A stretch of 64,000 bases of DNA from Aliidongia dinghuensis (GCF_014643535.1 NZ_BMJQ01000004.1:310001-374000); one strand, 5' to 3'. Positions 26,901 through 36,179 are shown, counted from the stretch's first letter. Numbers and translations are program-made. The notes: generated by a model not told the origin, from the sequence alone.

Positions 26901-28145
26901 TTAGTTCAGCCGCCCGAACCGGTCCGTCCGGCAGGCCGAGAGATCGATGTCGACCGGGCGCTCCAGTGCGAGATCGCGCGCGATCCGGCCGGTGATCGCG
27001 GCGAGCGTCAGGCCGATGTGCTGGTGGCCGAAGGCGAAGATCGCGTTGCGGGCGCGCGGGCTGGCCCCCAGCATCGGCAGATAGTCGGGCAGGGTCGGCC
27101 GGTCGCCGGTCCAGCGGCTCACCTCAGTGAGGTCCTGCCGGCCGAAGAGTGTGCGCATGTGACGCAGCAGCGCCTCGGCGCGGCGCCAGTCCGGCGCCTC
27201 GCCGGCACCGAGCTCGACCGTGCCGGCGAGGCGCAGGCCCATGGCCATGGGCACCGCGATGAAGCCGCGTTCGGCGAAGGTCGTCGGCAGCTCGAGCGGC
27301 GGGCCGTTCTCGAGCATGACGTGATAGCCGCGCTCGCCGCTGATCGGCGTGCGTGCGCCCAGCTGTTCGGCAAGGGTGCGCGACGCGATGCCGGTCGCGA
27401 GCACGACCGCGTCGACCGGCGTGTTGCGCTGGTCGGTGTGGATGCCGATGACGCGGCCGTCGCTGAGGTTGAAACCCGTCACCCGCTCGCGCCGGATCGT
27501 GCCGCCCTCGGCGATGAAGCGCTCGGCCAGGCGGTTCACGACGCCGTACGGATCGACCGTGTGGGCGGCATCGGGATAGAACCGGCCGCCCGCTGCCGGC
27601 CGGGTGAGGCCCGGGACCAGTGCGTTGATCCGCTCGGCCGACAGCAGCTCGACCCTGACGCCGTTGTCGCGCAGGATCCGGGCATCGTCGGCGCTGGCGG
27701 TGAACGCCTCGGGTTGTTCGTAGGCGACGAGCGCGCCGGCGGTATGAAACAGATCGCCCAGCCCGGAAAGCCGGATCTCCTCGTCCCAGGCGGTGCGGGC
27801 GCGGCCGAGGAGGGCGGCCAGCGCCTGCGTGCCGAGCCGCTCCTGGCCCGGCAGCGAGGCCCTGGCCGCGCGCCAGAGCCAGGGCCAGACGCGCGGCACG
27901 CCCGCGAACTTGAGACAGAGTGGCGCCAGCGGATCCGCCAGCATGCGCGGCACGCTCGCCAGGATATCGAGCCGGGTCAGCGGCCGGACATGATCGATCG
28001 CGATGTTGCCGGCATTGCCGAACGAGCAGACGGAGCCCGGCTCCGCCGGGTCATAGACGGTGACGGCGGCGCCCGCGCGCTGGAGCGCACGGGCGGTGCT
28101 CATGCCGATAATGCCGGCGCCGGCGATCGCGATCTGTGGGGGCAT
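26901..28145 (-). CDS. FAD-dependent oxidoreductase, probable D-hydroxyproline dehydrogenase
   Basis: 414 aa from ATG 28145. DadA/glycine-oxidase fold: N-terminal dinucleotide motif IAIAGAGIIGMSTARALQRAG, and C-terminal EVSRWTGDRPTLPDYLPMLG and IFAFGHQHIGLTLAAITGR. Located 10 nt behind the 4-hydroxyproline epimerase gene and two genes behind a DHDPS-like gene. In that pathway the flavoprotein oxidises cis-4-hydroxy-D-proline to 1-pyrroline-4-hydroxy-2-carboxylate. Substrate comes from context; the family alone would only say D-amino-acid or amine dehydrogenase. Longer frame upstream overlaps the epimerase and is rejected. Confidence 0.8.
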   Translation of the reverse strand: MPPQIAIAGAGIIGMSTARALQRAGAAVTVYDPAEPGSVCSFGNAGNIAIDHVRPLTRLDILASVPRMLADPLAPLCLKFAGVPRVWPWLWRAARASLPGQERLGTQALAALLGRARTAWDEEIRLSGLGDLFHTAGALVAYEQPEAFTASADDARILRDNGVRVELLSAERINALVPGLTRPAAGGRFYPDAAHTVDPYGVVNRLAERFIAEGGTIRRERVTGFNLSDGRVIGIHTDQRNTPVDAVVLATGIASRTLAEQLGARTPISGERGYHVMLENGPPLELPTTFAERGFIAVPMAMGLRLAGTVELGAGEAPDWRRAEALLRHMRTLFGRQDLTEVSRWTGDRPTLPDYLPMLGASPRARNAIFAFGHQHIGLTLAAITGRIARDLALERPVDIDLSACRTDRFGRLN

Positions 28146-28155
28146 GGCGCGCAAC

Positions 28156-29181
28156 TCAGGCGAGCTGGAAGCCGCCGGCAAGCGGATCGCGGCTGTCGAC
28201 GAAGATCGTATTGAGCCCGTGCTGCCGCGCCCAGCCGGCGATGCTGGGCACGATCGCATCCGTCGTGCCGATCCGGTCGGCGGCCTCGACCCGGCCTTCG
28301 AACAGCGTGCCGATGATGCTCTCGTGGATGAAGTCCTGGCCGACCGCGAGACGGCCGCGTGCCACCAACTGCGCCATGCGGGCTGAAGTGCCGGTGCCGC
28401 ACGGCGAGCGGTCGATCGCCTTGTCGCCATAGAACACCGCATTGCGGGCATGGGCGCGGGCGTTCTGCGGCTTGTCGGTCCATTGTACGTGGCCGACGCC
28501 GCGGATCGTCGGGTCGAGTGGATGGACCGCGTCGAACGCCCGGTTGACCGCGGCGCGCACGCGCGGGCTCAGGCTCACGATCTTGCCTGCGCCGAGCGCA
28601 TCGATGCCGGCGTAATTCTTCTGCGGCTCGACGATCGCATAGAAATTGCCGCCATAGGCGATGTCGACCACGAGCTCGCCCAGCCCCTCGACCTCGATCT
28701 TGAGGTCGGCGGCGGCGAGGAACGACGGCACGTTGCGGATGCGCACGCTGTCGATATGGGCGCCGTCGCGCACATAGGTCGCGGTCACGGGACCGGCGGG
28801 CGCGTCGAGCCGGAGCGTGCCTTCGACGGCCGGCGTCACGAGGCCGTTCTCGAGCGCCATGGTGACCGTGCCGATCGTGCCGTGGCCGCACATGGGCAGG
28901 CAGCCCGAGACCTCGATGAACAGGATCGCGATGTCGCAATCCGCCCGCGTCGGCGGATAGAGGATCGAGCCGGACATGACGTCATGGCCGCGCGGCTCGA
29001 ACATCAGCGCGCGCCGGACCCAGTCGAAGCGGGCCAGGAAATCCTGGCGCCGCTCGCTCATGGTCGCCCCCTTGAGCAGGGGGCCGCCGCCCGTGACCAG
29101 GCGGACCGGGTTGCCGCAGGTGTGGCCGTCGATGCACGAGAATGTGTGCCGGCCTTCCGGCACGCCGCCGAAGGTCGGCAT
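28156..29181 (-). CDS. 4-hydroxyproline 2-epimerase (proline racemase family)
   Basis: 341 aa. Two active-site cysteines: in VSGCLPMCGHGTIG and in DRSPCGTGTSARMA. DGHTCGNPVRLV near the N-terminus is the substrate-binding loop. It interconverts trans-4-hydroxy-L-proline and cis-4-hydroxy-D-proline. The MCGHGTIG cysteine separates hydroxyproline epimerases and proline racemases (Cys) from trans-3-hydroxyproline dehydratases (Thr/Ser). Start overlaps the upstream gene stop as TGATG, with GGAG 8 nt before it. Confidence 0.9.
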   Translation of the reverse strand: MPTFGGVPEGRHTFSCIDGHTCGNPVRLVTGGGPLLKGATMSERRQDFLARFDWVRRALMFEPRGHDVMSGSILYPPTRADCDIAILFIEVSGCLPMCGHGTIGTVTMALENGLVTPAVEGTLRLDAPAGPVTATYVRDGAHIDSVRIRNVPSFLAAADLKIEVEGLGELVVDIAYGGNFYAIVEPQKNYAGIDALGAGKIVSLSPRVRAAVNRAFDAVHPLDPTIRGVGHVQWTDKPQNARAHARNAVFYGDKAIDRSPCGTGTSARMAQLVARGRLAVGQDFIHESIIGTLFEGRVEAADRIGTTDAIVPSIAGWARQHGLNTIFVDSRDPLAGGFQLA

Positions 29182-30095
29182 CAGGCGATCTCCGCGATCC
29201 GGGCCCTCGTTTCGAGCGCCGTCTTCATCAGGCCCTCGACCAAGGCGCGCTCGGCACCTTCCAGCATCAGGCGCGGCGGGCGGGTCCGCTCGGAGCCGCG
29301 GCCCATGATCTGCTCGCACAGCTTGATGCATTGCACGAGGTCGGCGCGGGCATCCAGGTGCAGGAGCGGCATCAGCCAGCGATAGAGCGGCATCGCCTGC
29401 TGGGCACGGCCCTCGCGCACCATGGTGAAGAGCCGGTGGCACTCGACCGGGAAGACGTTGGACAGACCCGAGATCCAGCCGACGGCGCCCAAGGTGCCGG
29501 TCTCGAGGATCACGTCGTCCAAGCCGCAGAACAGCTGGAACCGGTCGCCGATCAGGTTCTGCAGATCGACGAAGCGGCGCGTGTCGCCCGAGGATTCCTT
29601 GATCGCGACGATCGTGTCGACGTCGGTCAGCTGCTGGACCATTGCCGGCGTCACGTCGTTCCGATAGGCCGGCGGGTTGTTGTAGATCATGATCGGCAGG
29701 TCGGAGACGGCGGCGACGCTCTTGAAGAAGGCGACGATCTCGCGCGGGCTCGCCGAATAGACCATCGGCGGCATCAGCATGAGCCCATCCGCGCCGAGCT
29801 TCTCGACGTCGCGGGCATAGGTCTCGGCTGCCTTCGTCGAATTCTCCGCGACGCCGGTGATGACCGGCACCTTGCCGGCCGCCGCCTCCTTGATGGCCGC
29901 CACGACCTCGCGCTTCTCGCCGGCGGTCAGTGCCGAGTTCTCGCCGACCGAGCCGCAGGCGATGAGCCCGTCGATGCCGTCCGCGACAAGAGCGCGCACG
30001 ACCTTCTGGGTCGCCGCGAAATCGATGCTGTCATCGGCATGGAACTGGGTCGTGACCGCCGGGAAAACGCCCGTCCAAGTGACCTGCTTCGCCAT
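29181..30095 (-). CDS. DHDPS-family protein, probable Pyr4H2C deaminase
   Basis: 304 aa from ATG 30095. Class I aldolase barrel with the Schiff-base lysine in VDTIVAIKESSGD and the tyrosine in IMIYNNPPAYRND; GSVGENSALTAGEK is the pyruvate-binding loop. In hydroxyproline catabolism this family member deaminates 1-pyrroline-4-hydroxy-2-carboxylate to 2-ketoglutarate semialdehyde. True dapA enzymes for lysine synthesis usually lie elsewhere, so context favours catabolism. First gene of the three-gene operon. The last step, semialdehyde dehydrogenase, is not in the window. Confidence 0.82.
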   Translation of the reverse strand: MAKQVTWTGVFPAVTTQFHADDSIDFAATQKVVRALVADGIDGLIACGSVGENSALTAGEKREVVAAIKEAAAGKVPVITGVAENSTKAAETYARDVEKLGADGLMLMPPMVYSASPREIVAFFKSVAAVSDLPIMIYNNPPAYRNDVTPAMVQQLTDVDTIVAIKESSGDTRRFVDLQNLIGDRFQLFCGLDDVILETGTLGAVGWISGLSNVFPVECHRLFTMVREGRAQQAMPLYRWLMPLLHLDARADLVQCIKLCEQIMGRGSERTRPPRLMLEGAERALVEGLMKTALETRARIAEIA

Positions 30096-30115
30096 GATCT
30101 CTGGTCCTGGTGTTG

Positions 30116-30151
30116 GATTGGATAAAGGCGTATCGCATATTTTATCCAATC
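30116..30151. promoter_or_regulatory. Long palindromic operator between hydroxyproline operon and GntR gene
   Basis: GATTGGATAAA (30116-30126) and TTTATCCAATC (30141-30151) are perfect inverted arms of 11 bp with a 14-bp spacer. It lies 20 bp upstream of the DHDPS-family start and about 93 bp upstream of the GntR start, in a divergent promoter region. Most likely bound by the adjacent GntR regulator, controlling both sides. Confidence 0.65.
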
Positions 30152-30244
30152 TTACAATCCGTCGATCGACCTGTTATGGTGCCATCGTCGATCGGCGGAA
30201 CGGCCGGCATAACGAACGTGGGCGCAACGAACGAGGGGAGCGGT

Positions 30245-30955
30245 GTGGCTGTAACGGCGACGGTTTCACGGGCGCAGGTGTCCCGGGCGCGCGGCGGGAC
30301 GCTGAAGCGGCAGACGGTGACGGAGGCCGCGGCCGAGGCGATCCGCGAGCGCATCCTCGCCGGCGACTATGCCGAGGGCGAGAGCCTGCGCCAGGACGCG
30401 CTCGCGGCCGAACTGGGCGTCAGCCGCATCCCGATCCGCGAGGCGTTCCGGCAGCTCGAGGCCGAGGGGCTGGTGACGCTGCACGCTCATCGCGGCGCCG
30501 TGGTCTCGGCCCTGTCCTTGGACGAGATCGCCGAGCTGTTCGACCTTCGGGCGCTTCTGGAGCCCGACCTCTTGGCGCGCGCGATCCCGAACATGACGGA
30601 GGGCGACCTCGCCGCGGCGGAACGGATCCTGCAGAGCTACGAGAATGCGCTCAACGACGCCGACGTCCATGCCTGGGGCGAGATGAATTCCGAATTCCAT
30701 CTGACGCTCTATCGGCCGGCCGGCCGCAGCCGCTCGCTGGGCATGGTCCAGAGTTTGCTTGGCAATACCGATCGCTACACGCGGCTGCAGCTGGTGCTGA
30801 CCAGCGGCGTCGAGCGCGCCCGGGCCGAACATGCCCAATTGTTGAAACTCTGCCGGCAGCGCAATGCTCAGGAAGCGGGCGATCTAGTGCGCCGGCATGT
30901 GCACAGCGCCGGCGAGGATCTGCTGGCGTTCCTGCGGCAGCATCGTCCTGGCTAG
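30245..30955 (+). CDS. GntR-family transcriptional regulator (FCD domain)
   Basis: 236 aa from GTG 30245, preceded by GAGGGGAG; upstream in-frame codons run into the operator region. N-terminal winged helix: LRQDALAAELGVSRIPIREAFRQLEAEGLV. C-terminal FCD ligand domain of helices with metal-ligand histidines in MNSEFHLTLY and RHVHSAGEDL. Divergent from the hydroxyproline catabolic operon and directly upstream of the amidohydrolase/ABC genes, so it probably responds to hydroxyproline or a breakdown product. Confidence 0.88.
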   Translation: MAVTATVSRAQVSRARGGTLKRQTVTEAAAEAIRERILAGDYAEGESLRQDALAAELGVSRIPIREAFRQLEAEGLVTLHAHRGAVVSALSLDEIAELFDLRALLEPDLLARAIPNMTEGDLAAAERILQSYENALNDADVHAWGEMNSEFHLTLYRPAGRSRSLGMVQSLLGNTDRYTRLQLVLTSGVERARAEHAQLLKLCRQRNAQEAGDLVRRHVHSAGEDLLAFLRQHRPG

Positions 30956-31019
30956 CGAGGACATACGGCCGAATTCACGAAGACGAACTCACGAAGACAG
31001 GCGAGGGAGCTCGGGAAGT

Positions 31020-32258
31020 ATGAGTGGCATTCTGTTCACCGGCGGCCGGTTTCTCGATGTGCGCGCAGGCGTGGTGAAGGACGGCATCGACCTGCTGGTC
31101 GAGGGCGACCGGATCAAGGAAGTGAGCGACACGCCGATCAAGGCCGCGACGGCCCGGCGGGTCGATCTCGGCGGCAAGGTGCTGATGCCGGGCCTGATCG
31201 ACGCCCATATCCATATCTTCCTGTCGGAAGTGAACATCCAGCACCTGGCGGGCGTGCCGCTGACGCTGCTTGCCGCCAAGGCGGGCGTGATGATGCGCAA
31301 CATGCTGATGCGCGGCTTCACGACCGTGCGCGACACCGGCGGCGGCGACTGGGGCATGCAGGTTGCCTCCGAGACCGGCCTGGTCGAAGGGCCGCGTCTC
31401 TTCATCTCGGGCCAGGCGATCAGCCAGACCGGTGGTCACGGCGATTTCCGGAACCGGACCCAGACCGAGATCGAATGCGGCTGCTGCTCGGGCCTGACAT
31501 ACACGACGCGCATCGTGGACGGCGTGCCGGAGATGATCCGTGCCGTGCGCGACGAGCTGAGAAAAGGTGCTAACCAGATCAAGATCATGGTCTCGGGCGG
31601 CGTCGCCTCGCAGTCCGATCCGCTCGACAGCCTGCAGTTCCGCCTGGACGAGATCGCGGCCGCGACCGAAGAGGCGCGGAATTGGGGCTCCTATGTCTGC
31701 GCCCATGCCTATTCGGCCGAGGCGGTGAAGCGCGCCGTCGGCCAGGGCGTGCGCTCGATCGAGCACGGCAACCTGATCGACCAGGAAGCCGTCGACCTGA
31801 TGAAGGAAAAAGGCGCCTTCCTGGTGCCGACGCTCGTCGCCTATGACGCGATGCGCCGGCGCGGCCGGGACTTCGGCTTGACCGAATACAGCCTCGCCAA
31901 GAACGAGGTCGTGCTCGAGGCCGGCTTGCGCTCGCTCGACATGTGCCGCAAGACCGGTGTGCCGATCTGCTACGGCAGCGACCTCCTGGGTCAGCTGCAG
32001 GACGACCAGTCGCGCGAGTTCCTGATCCGCAGCGAGGTCATGCCGGCCACCGAGGTCATCCAGTCGGCGACGGTCGTCAATGCCCGCCTGCTGCAGCGCG
32101 AGGGGCAGCTGGGCGAGCTCGTGCCCGGCGCCTATGCCGACCTGCTCGTGGTCGATGGCGACCCGACCCGGGACCTCAGCCTGTTCCAGGACCAGGGTGC
32201 CCATATCCCGGCCATCATGAAGGCCGGCCGTTTCTACAAGAACGCGCTCGGCGCCTGA
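31020..32258 (+). CDS. Prolidase-like amidohydrolase
   Basis: 412 aa from ATG 31020. Metal-dependent amidohydrolase barrel: HxH in LIDAHIHIF, a lysine in NQIKIMVSGGVASQSD suitable for carbamylation, His in AHAYSAEAVKRAV and in IEHGNLID, and Asp in CYGSDLLG. The group includes imidazolonepropionase-like and Xaa-Pro dipeptidase enzymes (Sgx9260 type). Ten nt before the transporter permease gene. Release of a hydroxyproline or proline unit from a peptide or N-acyl compound is the likely role given the neighbours, but this is inference. Confidence 0.8.
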   Translation: MSGILFTGGRFLDVRAGVVKDGIDLLVEGDRIKEVSDTPIKAATARRVDLGGKVLMPGLIDAHIHIFLSEVNIQHLAGVPLTLLAAKAGVMMRNMLMRGFTTVRDTGGGDWGMQVASETGLVEGPRLFISGQAISQTGGHGDFRNRTQTEIECGCCSGLTYTTRIVDGVPEMIRAVRDELRKGANQIKIMVSGGVASQSDPLDSLQFRLDEIAAATEEARNWGSYVCAHAYSAEAVKRAVGQGVRSIEHGNLIDQEAVDLMKEKGAFLVPTLVAYDAMRRRGRDFGLTEYSLAKNEVVLEAGLRSLDMCRKTGVPICYGSDLLGQLQDDQSREFLIRSEVMPATEVIQSATVVNARLLQREGQLGELVPGAYADLLVVDGDPTRDLSLFQDQGAHIPAIMKAGRFYKNALGA

Positions 32259-32268
32259 GGATCGCCGG

Positions 32269-33093
32269 ATGGTCCCGGGCAAGCGCTTGGGCGAACGGCT
32301 CGGACGGCTGGCCTATGGTGCCGCCGTCTGGGGCGGGTTCGGCTTCCTCATCGTGCCGATCCTGCTTGTGCTGTGGCTCAGCTTCTTCTCGAACGAGATC
32401 CTGACGCTGCCGCCGGATGGCTATTCGCTGCGCTGGTACACAGGCCTGCTGGGCAAGCAGGATTTCGTCGACGGCTTCCTCCTCAGCCTGGAGGTGGCGC
32501 TGCTCGCGACCGCGGCCGGGCTCGCCGTCAGCCTGCCGGCGAGCCTCGTACTCGTGCGGGCGCGTTTCGCCGGACGCGAGGTGCTGCTCAACTTCCTGAT
32601 GGCGCCGCTCATCGTGCCGGCGATCGTCATCGGTGCGGCGCTCTACATCTTCTTCATTCAGATCGAGATCGTGACGGACATCCCGCTCGCGGGCTCGCTG
32701 CCGGGCCTGGTCGGCGCGCATGTCCTCCTGACCATCCCCTGGTGCATCCGGCTCCTGACCGCGAACCTGGTCGGCCTCGATCCGGCGATCGAGGAGGCTG
32801 CCGCGAGCCTGGGCGCGCACGGCTGGACCGTCATCCGGAAGGTGACCCTGCCGCTCGTCTGGCCGGGTCTTGTCGCAGCGGCGCTCTTCGCGTTCGTCGT
32901 CAGCTTCGGCAACCTCGAAATCTCGCTGTTCCTGGTGGCGCCCGGCGAGACGACCCTGCCGATCGCGATCCTGCAGTATCTTGAATGGAAGCTCGACCCG
33001 ACGATCGCCGCCGTCTCCACCCTGCAGGTCCTGCTGATCGGGGCGGGGCTGGTGGCGACCGATCGGATGGTCGGCCTGGCAAGGGTGGTCTAG
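32269..33093 (+). CDS. ABC transporter permease (PotC type)
   Basis: 274 aa, six predicted helices. EAA loop IEEAAASLGAHGWTVIRKVTLPLVWPG. Spermidine/putrescine-type (PotC-like) inner-membrane subunit. Starts 10 nt after the amidohydrolase and ends 4 nt before the ATPase gene. Confidence 0.88.
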   Translation: MVPGKRLGERLGRLAYGAAVWGGFGFLIVPILLVLWLSFFSNEILTLPPDGYSLRWYTGLLGKQDFVDGFLLSLEVALLATAAGLAVSLPASLVLVRARFAGREVLLNFLMAPLIVPAIVIGAALYIFFIQIEIVTDIPLAGSLPGLVGAHVLLTIPWCIRLLTANLVGLDPAIEEAAASLGAHGWTVIRKVTLPLVWPGLVAAALFAFVVSFGNLEISLFLVAPGETTLPIAILQYLEWKLDPTIAAVSTLQVLLIGAGLVATDRMVGLARVV

Positions 33094-33097
33094 AGAA

Positions 33098-34156
33098 ATG
33101 CCCGCACTGATTCTCGATCGTCTGACCAAGCTCTACGGCACCCACGCCGCGGTGGAATCGCTCTCGCTCACGGTCGATGACGGCGAGTTCCTGGTGCTGC
33201 TGGGGCCGTCCGGCTGCGGCAAGACCACGACGCTCCGCATGATTGCGGGCTTCGTCGAAGCGAGCGACGGCCGCGTCTCGCTTGGCGGCCGAGACATCAC
33301 CCAGGAACCGCCGCATCGGCGCAACATCGGCGTCGTGTTCCAGAACTACGCGCTGTTCCCGCATCTCTCGGTGTTCGAGAACGTCGCCTTCGGGCTTCGG
33401 CGGCGCAAGCGCCCGGAAGCGGAGATCAAGGAGCGCGTGACGCGCGCTCTGGGCCTGGTTCGGCTCGAGAGCTTCGCCGAGCGGATGCCGAAGCAGATGT
33501 CGGGCGGCCAGCAGCAGCGCGTCGCGATCGCCCGCGCGCTGGTGATCGAGCCGGACATCCTTTTGCTGGACGAGCCGCTCTCGGCCCTCGACGCCAAGCT
33601 CAGGCACGAGGTGCGCCAGGAGCTGAAGGCGCTGCAGCGGCTGCTCGGCATCGCGACCATCCTCGTCACCCACGACCAGGACGAGGCGATGAGCCTCGGC
33701 GACCGGCTCGTGGTGATGAACGCCGGCAAGGTCGAGCAGATCGGCACGCCCCAGGCGCTCTATCGCCGGCCGGCGAGCCGCTTCGTCGCGGGCTTCATCG
33801 GCCGCGGCAATTTTCTCGAAGGTTCGGGCCAGGGACGGCAGTTCACGACGAACAACGGCTGGACGCTCGAGGCCGAACGCTCGTTCGACGGGGTCCAGAC
33901 CCTGATGCTGCGGCCGGAGGCGCTCGCCATGGCGGCCGCAGCCGGGCCGGGACGCGTGCCGGCGCGCGTGTCGCTGGTGACCTATCTGGGGCCGATCGCG
34001 GAAGTGGCGTTGGACTTGCCGGGCGGCGATCGCCTGCTGGTCGAGCAAGCGAGCGGCGGCTGGCTCGATCGGACGGCGCCGGGCCAGGATGTCTGGGTCG
34101 AGATCCCGCCCGACGCGATCATCGGCCTTGATGCCGACGGTCTCGCCAGGGCCTGA
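33098..34156 (+). CDS. ABC transporter ATP-binding protein (PotA type)
   Basis: 352 aa. Walker A GPSGCGKTT, Q-loop VFQNYALFPHLSVFENV, signature MSGGQQQRVAIARALV, Walker B ILLLDEPLSALDAKLR, and His of VTHDQDEAMSLGDR. The C-terminal TOBE-like region (LRPEALAMA and YLGPIAEVALDLPGGDRL) is the polyamine/opine class. Energises the transporter encoded around it. Confidence 0.92.
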   Translation: MPALILDRLTKLYGTHAAVESLSLTVDDGEFLVLLGPSGCGKTTTLRMIAGFVEASDGRVSLGGRDITQEPPHRRNIGVVFQNYALFPHLSVFENVAFGLRRRKRPEAEIKERVTRALGLVRLESFAERMPKQMSGGQQQRVAIARALVIEPDILLLDEPLSALDAKLRHEVRQELKALQRLLGIATILVTHDQDEAMSLGDRLVVMNAGKVEQIGTPQALYRRPASRFVAGFIGRGNFLEGSGQGRQFTTNNGWTLEAERSFDGVQTLMLRPEALAMAAAAGPGRVPARVSLVTYLGPIAEVALDLPGGDRLLVEQASGGWLDRTAPGQDVWVEIPPDAIIGLDADGLARA

Positions 34157-34218
34157 GCAAACGAGAAACTAAATAACCGACAAAGAACGCGAAACCTTAC
34201 GGCTGGGGAGTGCTGATC

Positions 34219-35271
34219 ATGACGGGGAACATTACGCGGCGTCGTTTCGTGCAAGGGCTGGGAGCAGGGGCCGCAGTCGCCGGCCTGGCACCCAGGACCG
34301 GGCTGATCGGACAGGCGGAGGCGGCTGGCGGGCAGGTGATCGTCGGCACCTGGGGCGGCGACTACCAGAACCTGATGGATCAATACATCGCCAAGCCGCT
34401 CATGGGCCCGACCGGCTACCAGATCGTCTTCGACACAGGCATGGACACGGCGCGCAAGACCAAGCTCCTGGCCGAGAAGCCGTTGCCGCGCGGCTCGATG
34501 GACGTGGTGGCGCTGACCCATTCGGGCAGCTACGAGATGTGGAAGAACGGCACGCTCCTGGAGCTCGACACCAAGAAGATCCCGAATGCCGTCCACATCC
34601 TGGACAAGCTCAAGACCCCCTATGCGGTGCCGCACATCTATACCGGCCGCGTCATCCTCTATAACCCGAAGTACGTGAAGGAGAAGCCGACCAGCTACAA
34701 CGACCTGTGGAACCCGGCCTATAACGGCAAGGTCGGCGTCATCGACATCCAATACCAGACGACGATCGAATCGGCCGCCATGATCGCCGGCGGCTCGCTG
34801 TCGAACTACGAGCCGGGAAAGGCGAAGCTGCTCGAGCTCAAGAAGCAGGGCGTCAAGATCTACCCGACCAACGAGGCCATGGCGTCGGCGCTCAAGACCG
34901 AAGAGGTCTGGATGTGCATCATGTGGAAGGCGCGCGGCGTCATGTGGCAGAACGCCGGCATCCCGATCGAGATGGCCAATCCCAAGGAAGGGATCGTGCT
35001 CTATGTCTCGGACCAGGTCGTCGCCAAGAACGCGCGCAACAAGGACGGCGCCTATGCCTGGGTGAACGCGCTGCTCGATCCGTCGGCCCAGGTCCAGTTC
35101 GCCCGCGGCATGGGCTACAACCCGACCGTCAGCAATGTCGAGATCCCGGCCGACCTGAAGGCACGCATCGATTTCCCGCCTGACGTCATCTACCTGGCGC
35201 AAGACCAGGACTATCTCGCCAAGAACGACGCGGCGCTCAAGGACTGGTGGGACAAGGAATTCAAGGCCTGA
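34219..35271 (+). CDS. Tat-exported ABC substrate-binding protein (PotD type)
   Basis: 350 aa from ATG 34219, with GGGGAG upstream. Twin-arginine signal TRRRFVQGLGAGAAVAGLAP. Family 1/PotD-like binding protein: VIVGTWGGDYQNLMDQYIAKPL, PRGSMDVVALTHSGSYEMWKNG, and GIVLYVSDQVVAKNARNKDGAY. Binds a small cationic or amino-acid-like ligand in the periplasm. The order permease-ATPase-binding protein-permease is unusual but covers the full set. Confidence 0.87.
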   Translation: MTGNITRRRFVQGLGAGAAVAGLAPRTGLIGQAEAAGGQVIVGTWGGDYQNLMDQYIAKPLMGPTGYQIVFDTGMDTARKTKLLAEKPLPRGSMDVVALTHSGSYEMWKNGTLLELDTKKIPNAVHILDKLKTPYAVPHIYTGRVILYNPKYVKEKPTSYNDLWNPAYNGKVGVIDIQYQTTIESAAMIAGGSLSNYEPGKAKLLELKKQGVKIYPTNEAMASALKTEEVWMCIMWKARGVMWQNAGIPIEMANPKEGIVLYVSDQVVAKNARNKDGAYAWVNALLDPSAQVQFARGMGYNPTVSNVEIPADLKARIDFPPDVIYLAQDQDYLAKNDAALKDWWDKEFKA

Positions 35272-35279
35272 GCGGCGCC

Positions 35280-36179
35280 ATGGCGGACGTTGCGGCCCCA
35301 GAGCAGCGGGGCTTCTGGCAGCGCGGCTTCGGGCGGCGCAGTTTCTGGCAGCGGACGGGGGCGATGGCCCCCGCGAGCCTGCTCGTGCTCGTCTTCCTGG
35401 CCCTGCCGATGCTGTTGATGCTGCGCTTCAGCTTCAACCGCTTCATCCCCGGCCAGTTCATGGTCGAGGCGACGACGCCGGAGAACTACCTGAAGCTCGC
35501 GACCGATCCCTATTACCGCCATGTATTGGCCTTGACGCTGACCGTTTCGGTGAGCGTCACGCTGCTGGCGCTCGTCATCGGCTGGCCGGTGGCGCAGTTC
35601 CTGGCGCGCACCCAGAGCCGGCACAAGGGGCTCATGCTGCTGGCCGTGGTCCTGCCGCTCTTCGTCGGCAACGCGGTGAGGGCCGCCGGCTGGATGGTCG
35701 CGTTCGGCCGGGAGGGGCTGGTCAACGGCTTGCTCCAGGCCCTGGGCCTGATCGACGCGCCGCTCGACATCATGTTCACGCCGACCGCCGTTATTATCGG
35801 CATCGTCTCGGTCAACCTCTCCTATGTCGTGCTCACGCTCTCGAGCGTGATCGAGGGGATCGACCGCAGGGCCGAGGAGGCGGCGCTGAGCCTGGGGGCG
35901 ACGCCGTTCGAGACCTGGCGGCTCGTGACCCTGCCGATGGCGCTGCCCGGGTTACTCGCCGCCGGCGTGCTTTCCTTCATCCTGTCGATGAATGCCTACG
36001 CAACGCCGGTCCTGCTCGGTGGCCCGAGCTTCCAGATGATGGCGCCGGTCGTGGCCGACCAGGTGCTGCAGCGCGCGAACTGGCCGTTCGGCGCCAGCCT
36101 CGGCTTCGTCCTGATGCTTGTCACCCTGTCGCTGACCGCCAGCATGAACTGGCTCGTCGGGCGGCGATATGGGCGATAG
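35280..36179 (+). CDS. ABC transporter permease (PotB type)
   Basis: 299 aa from ATG 35280, 8 nt after the binding-protein stop. Six predicted helices; EAA loop AEEAALSLGATPFETWRLVTLPMALPG. An Arg- and Trp-rich N-terminal segment (GFWQRGFGRRSFWQR) precedes the first helix. Completes the heterodimeric channel with the PotC-like permease. Confidence 0.88.
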   Translation: MADVAAPEQRGFWQRGFGRRSFWQRTGAMAPASLLVLVFLALPMLLMLRFSFNRFIPGQFMVEATTPENYLKLATDPYYRHVLALTLTVSVSVTLLALVIGWPVAQFLARTQSRHKGLMLLAVVLPLFVGNAVRAAGWMVAFGREGLVNGLLQALGLIDAPLDIMFTPTAVIIGIVSVNLSYVVLTLSSVIEGIDRRAEEAALSLGATPFETWRLVTLPMALPGLLAAGVLSFILSMNAYATPVLLGGPSFQMMAPVVADQVLQRANWPFGASLGFVLMLVTLSLTASMNWLVGRRYGR

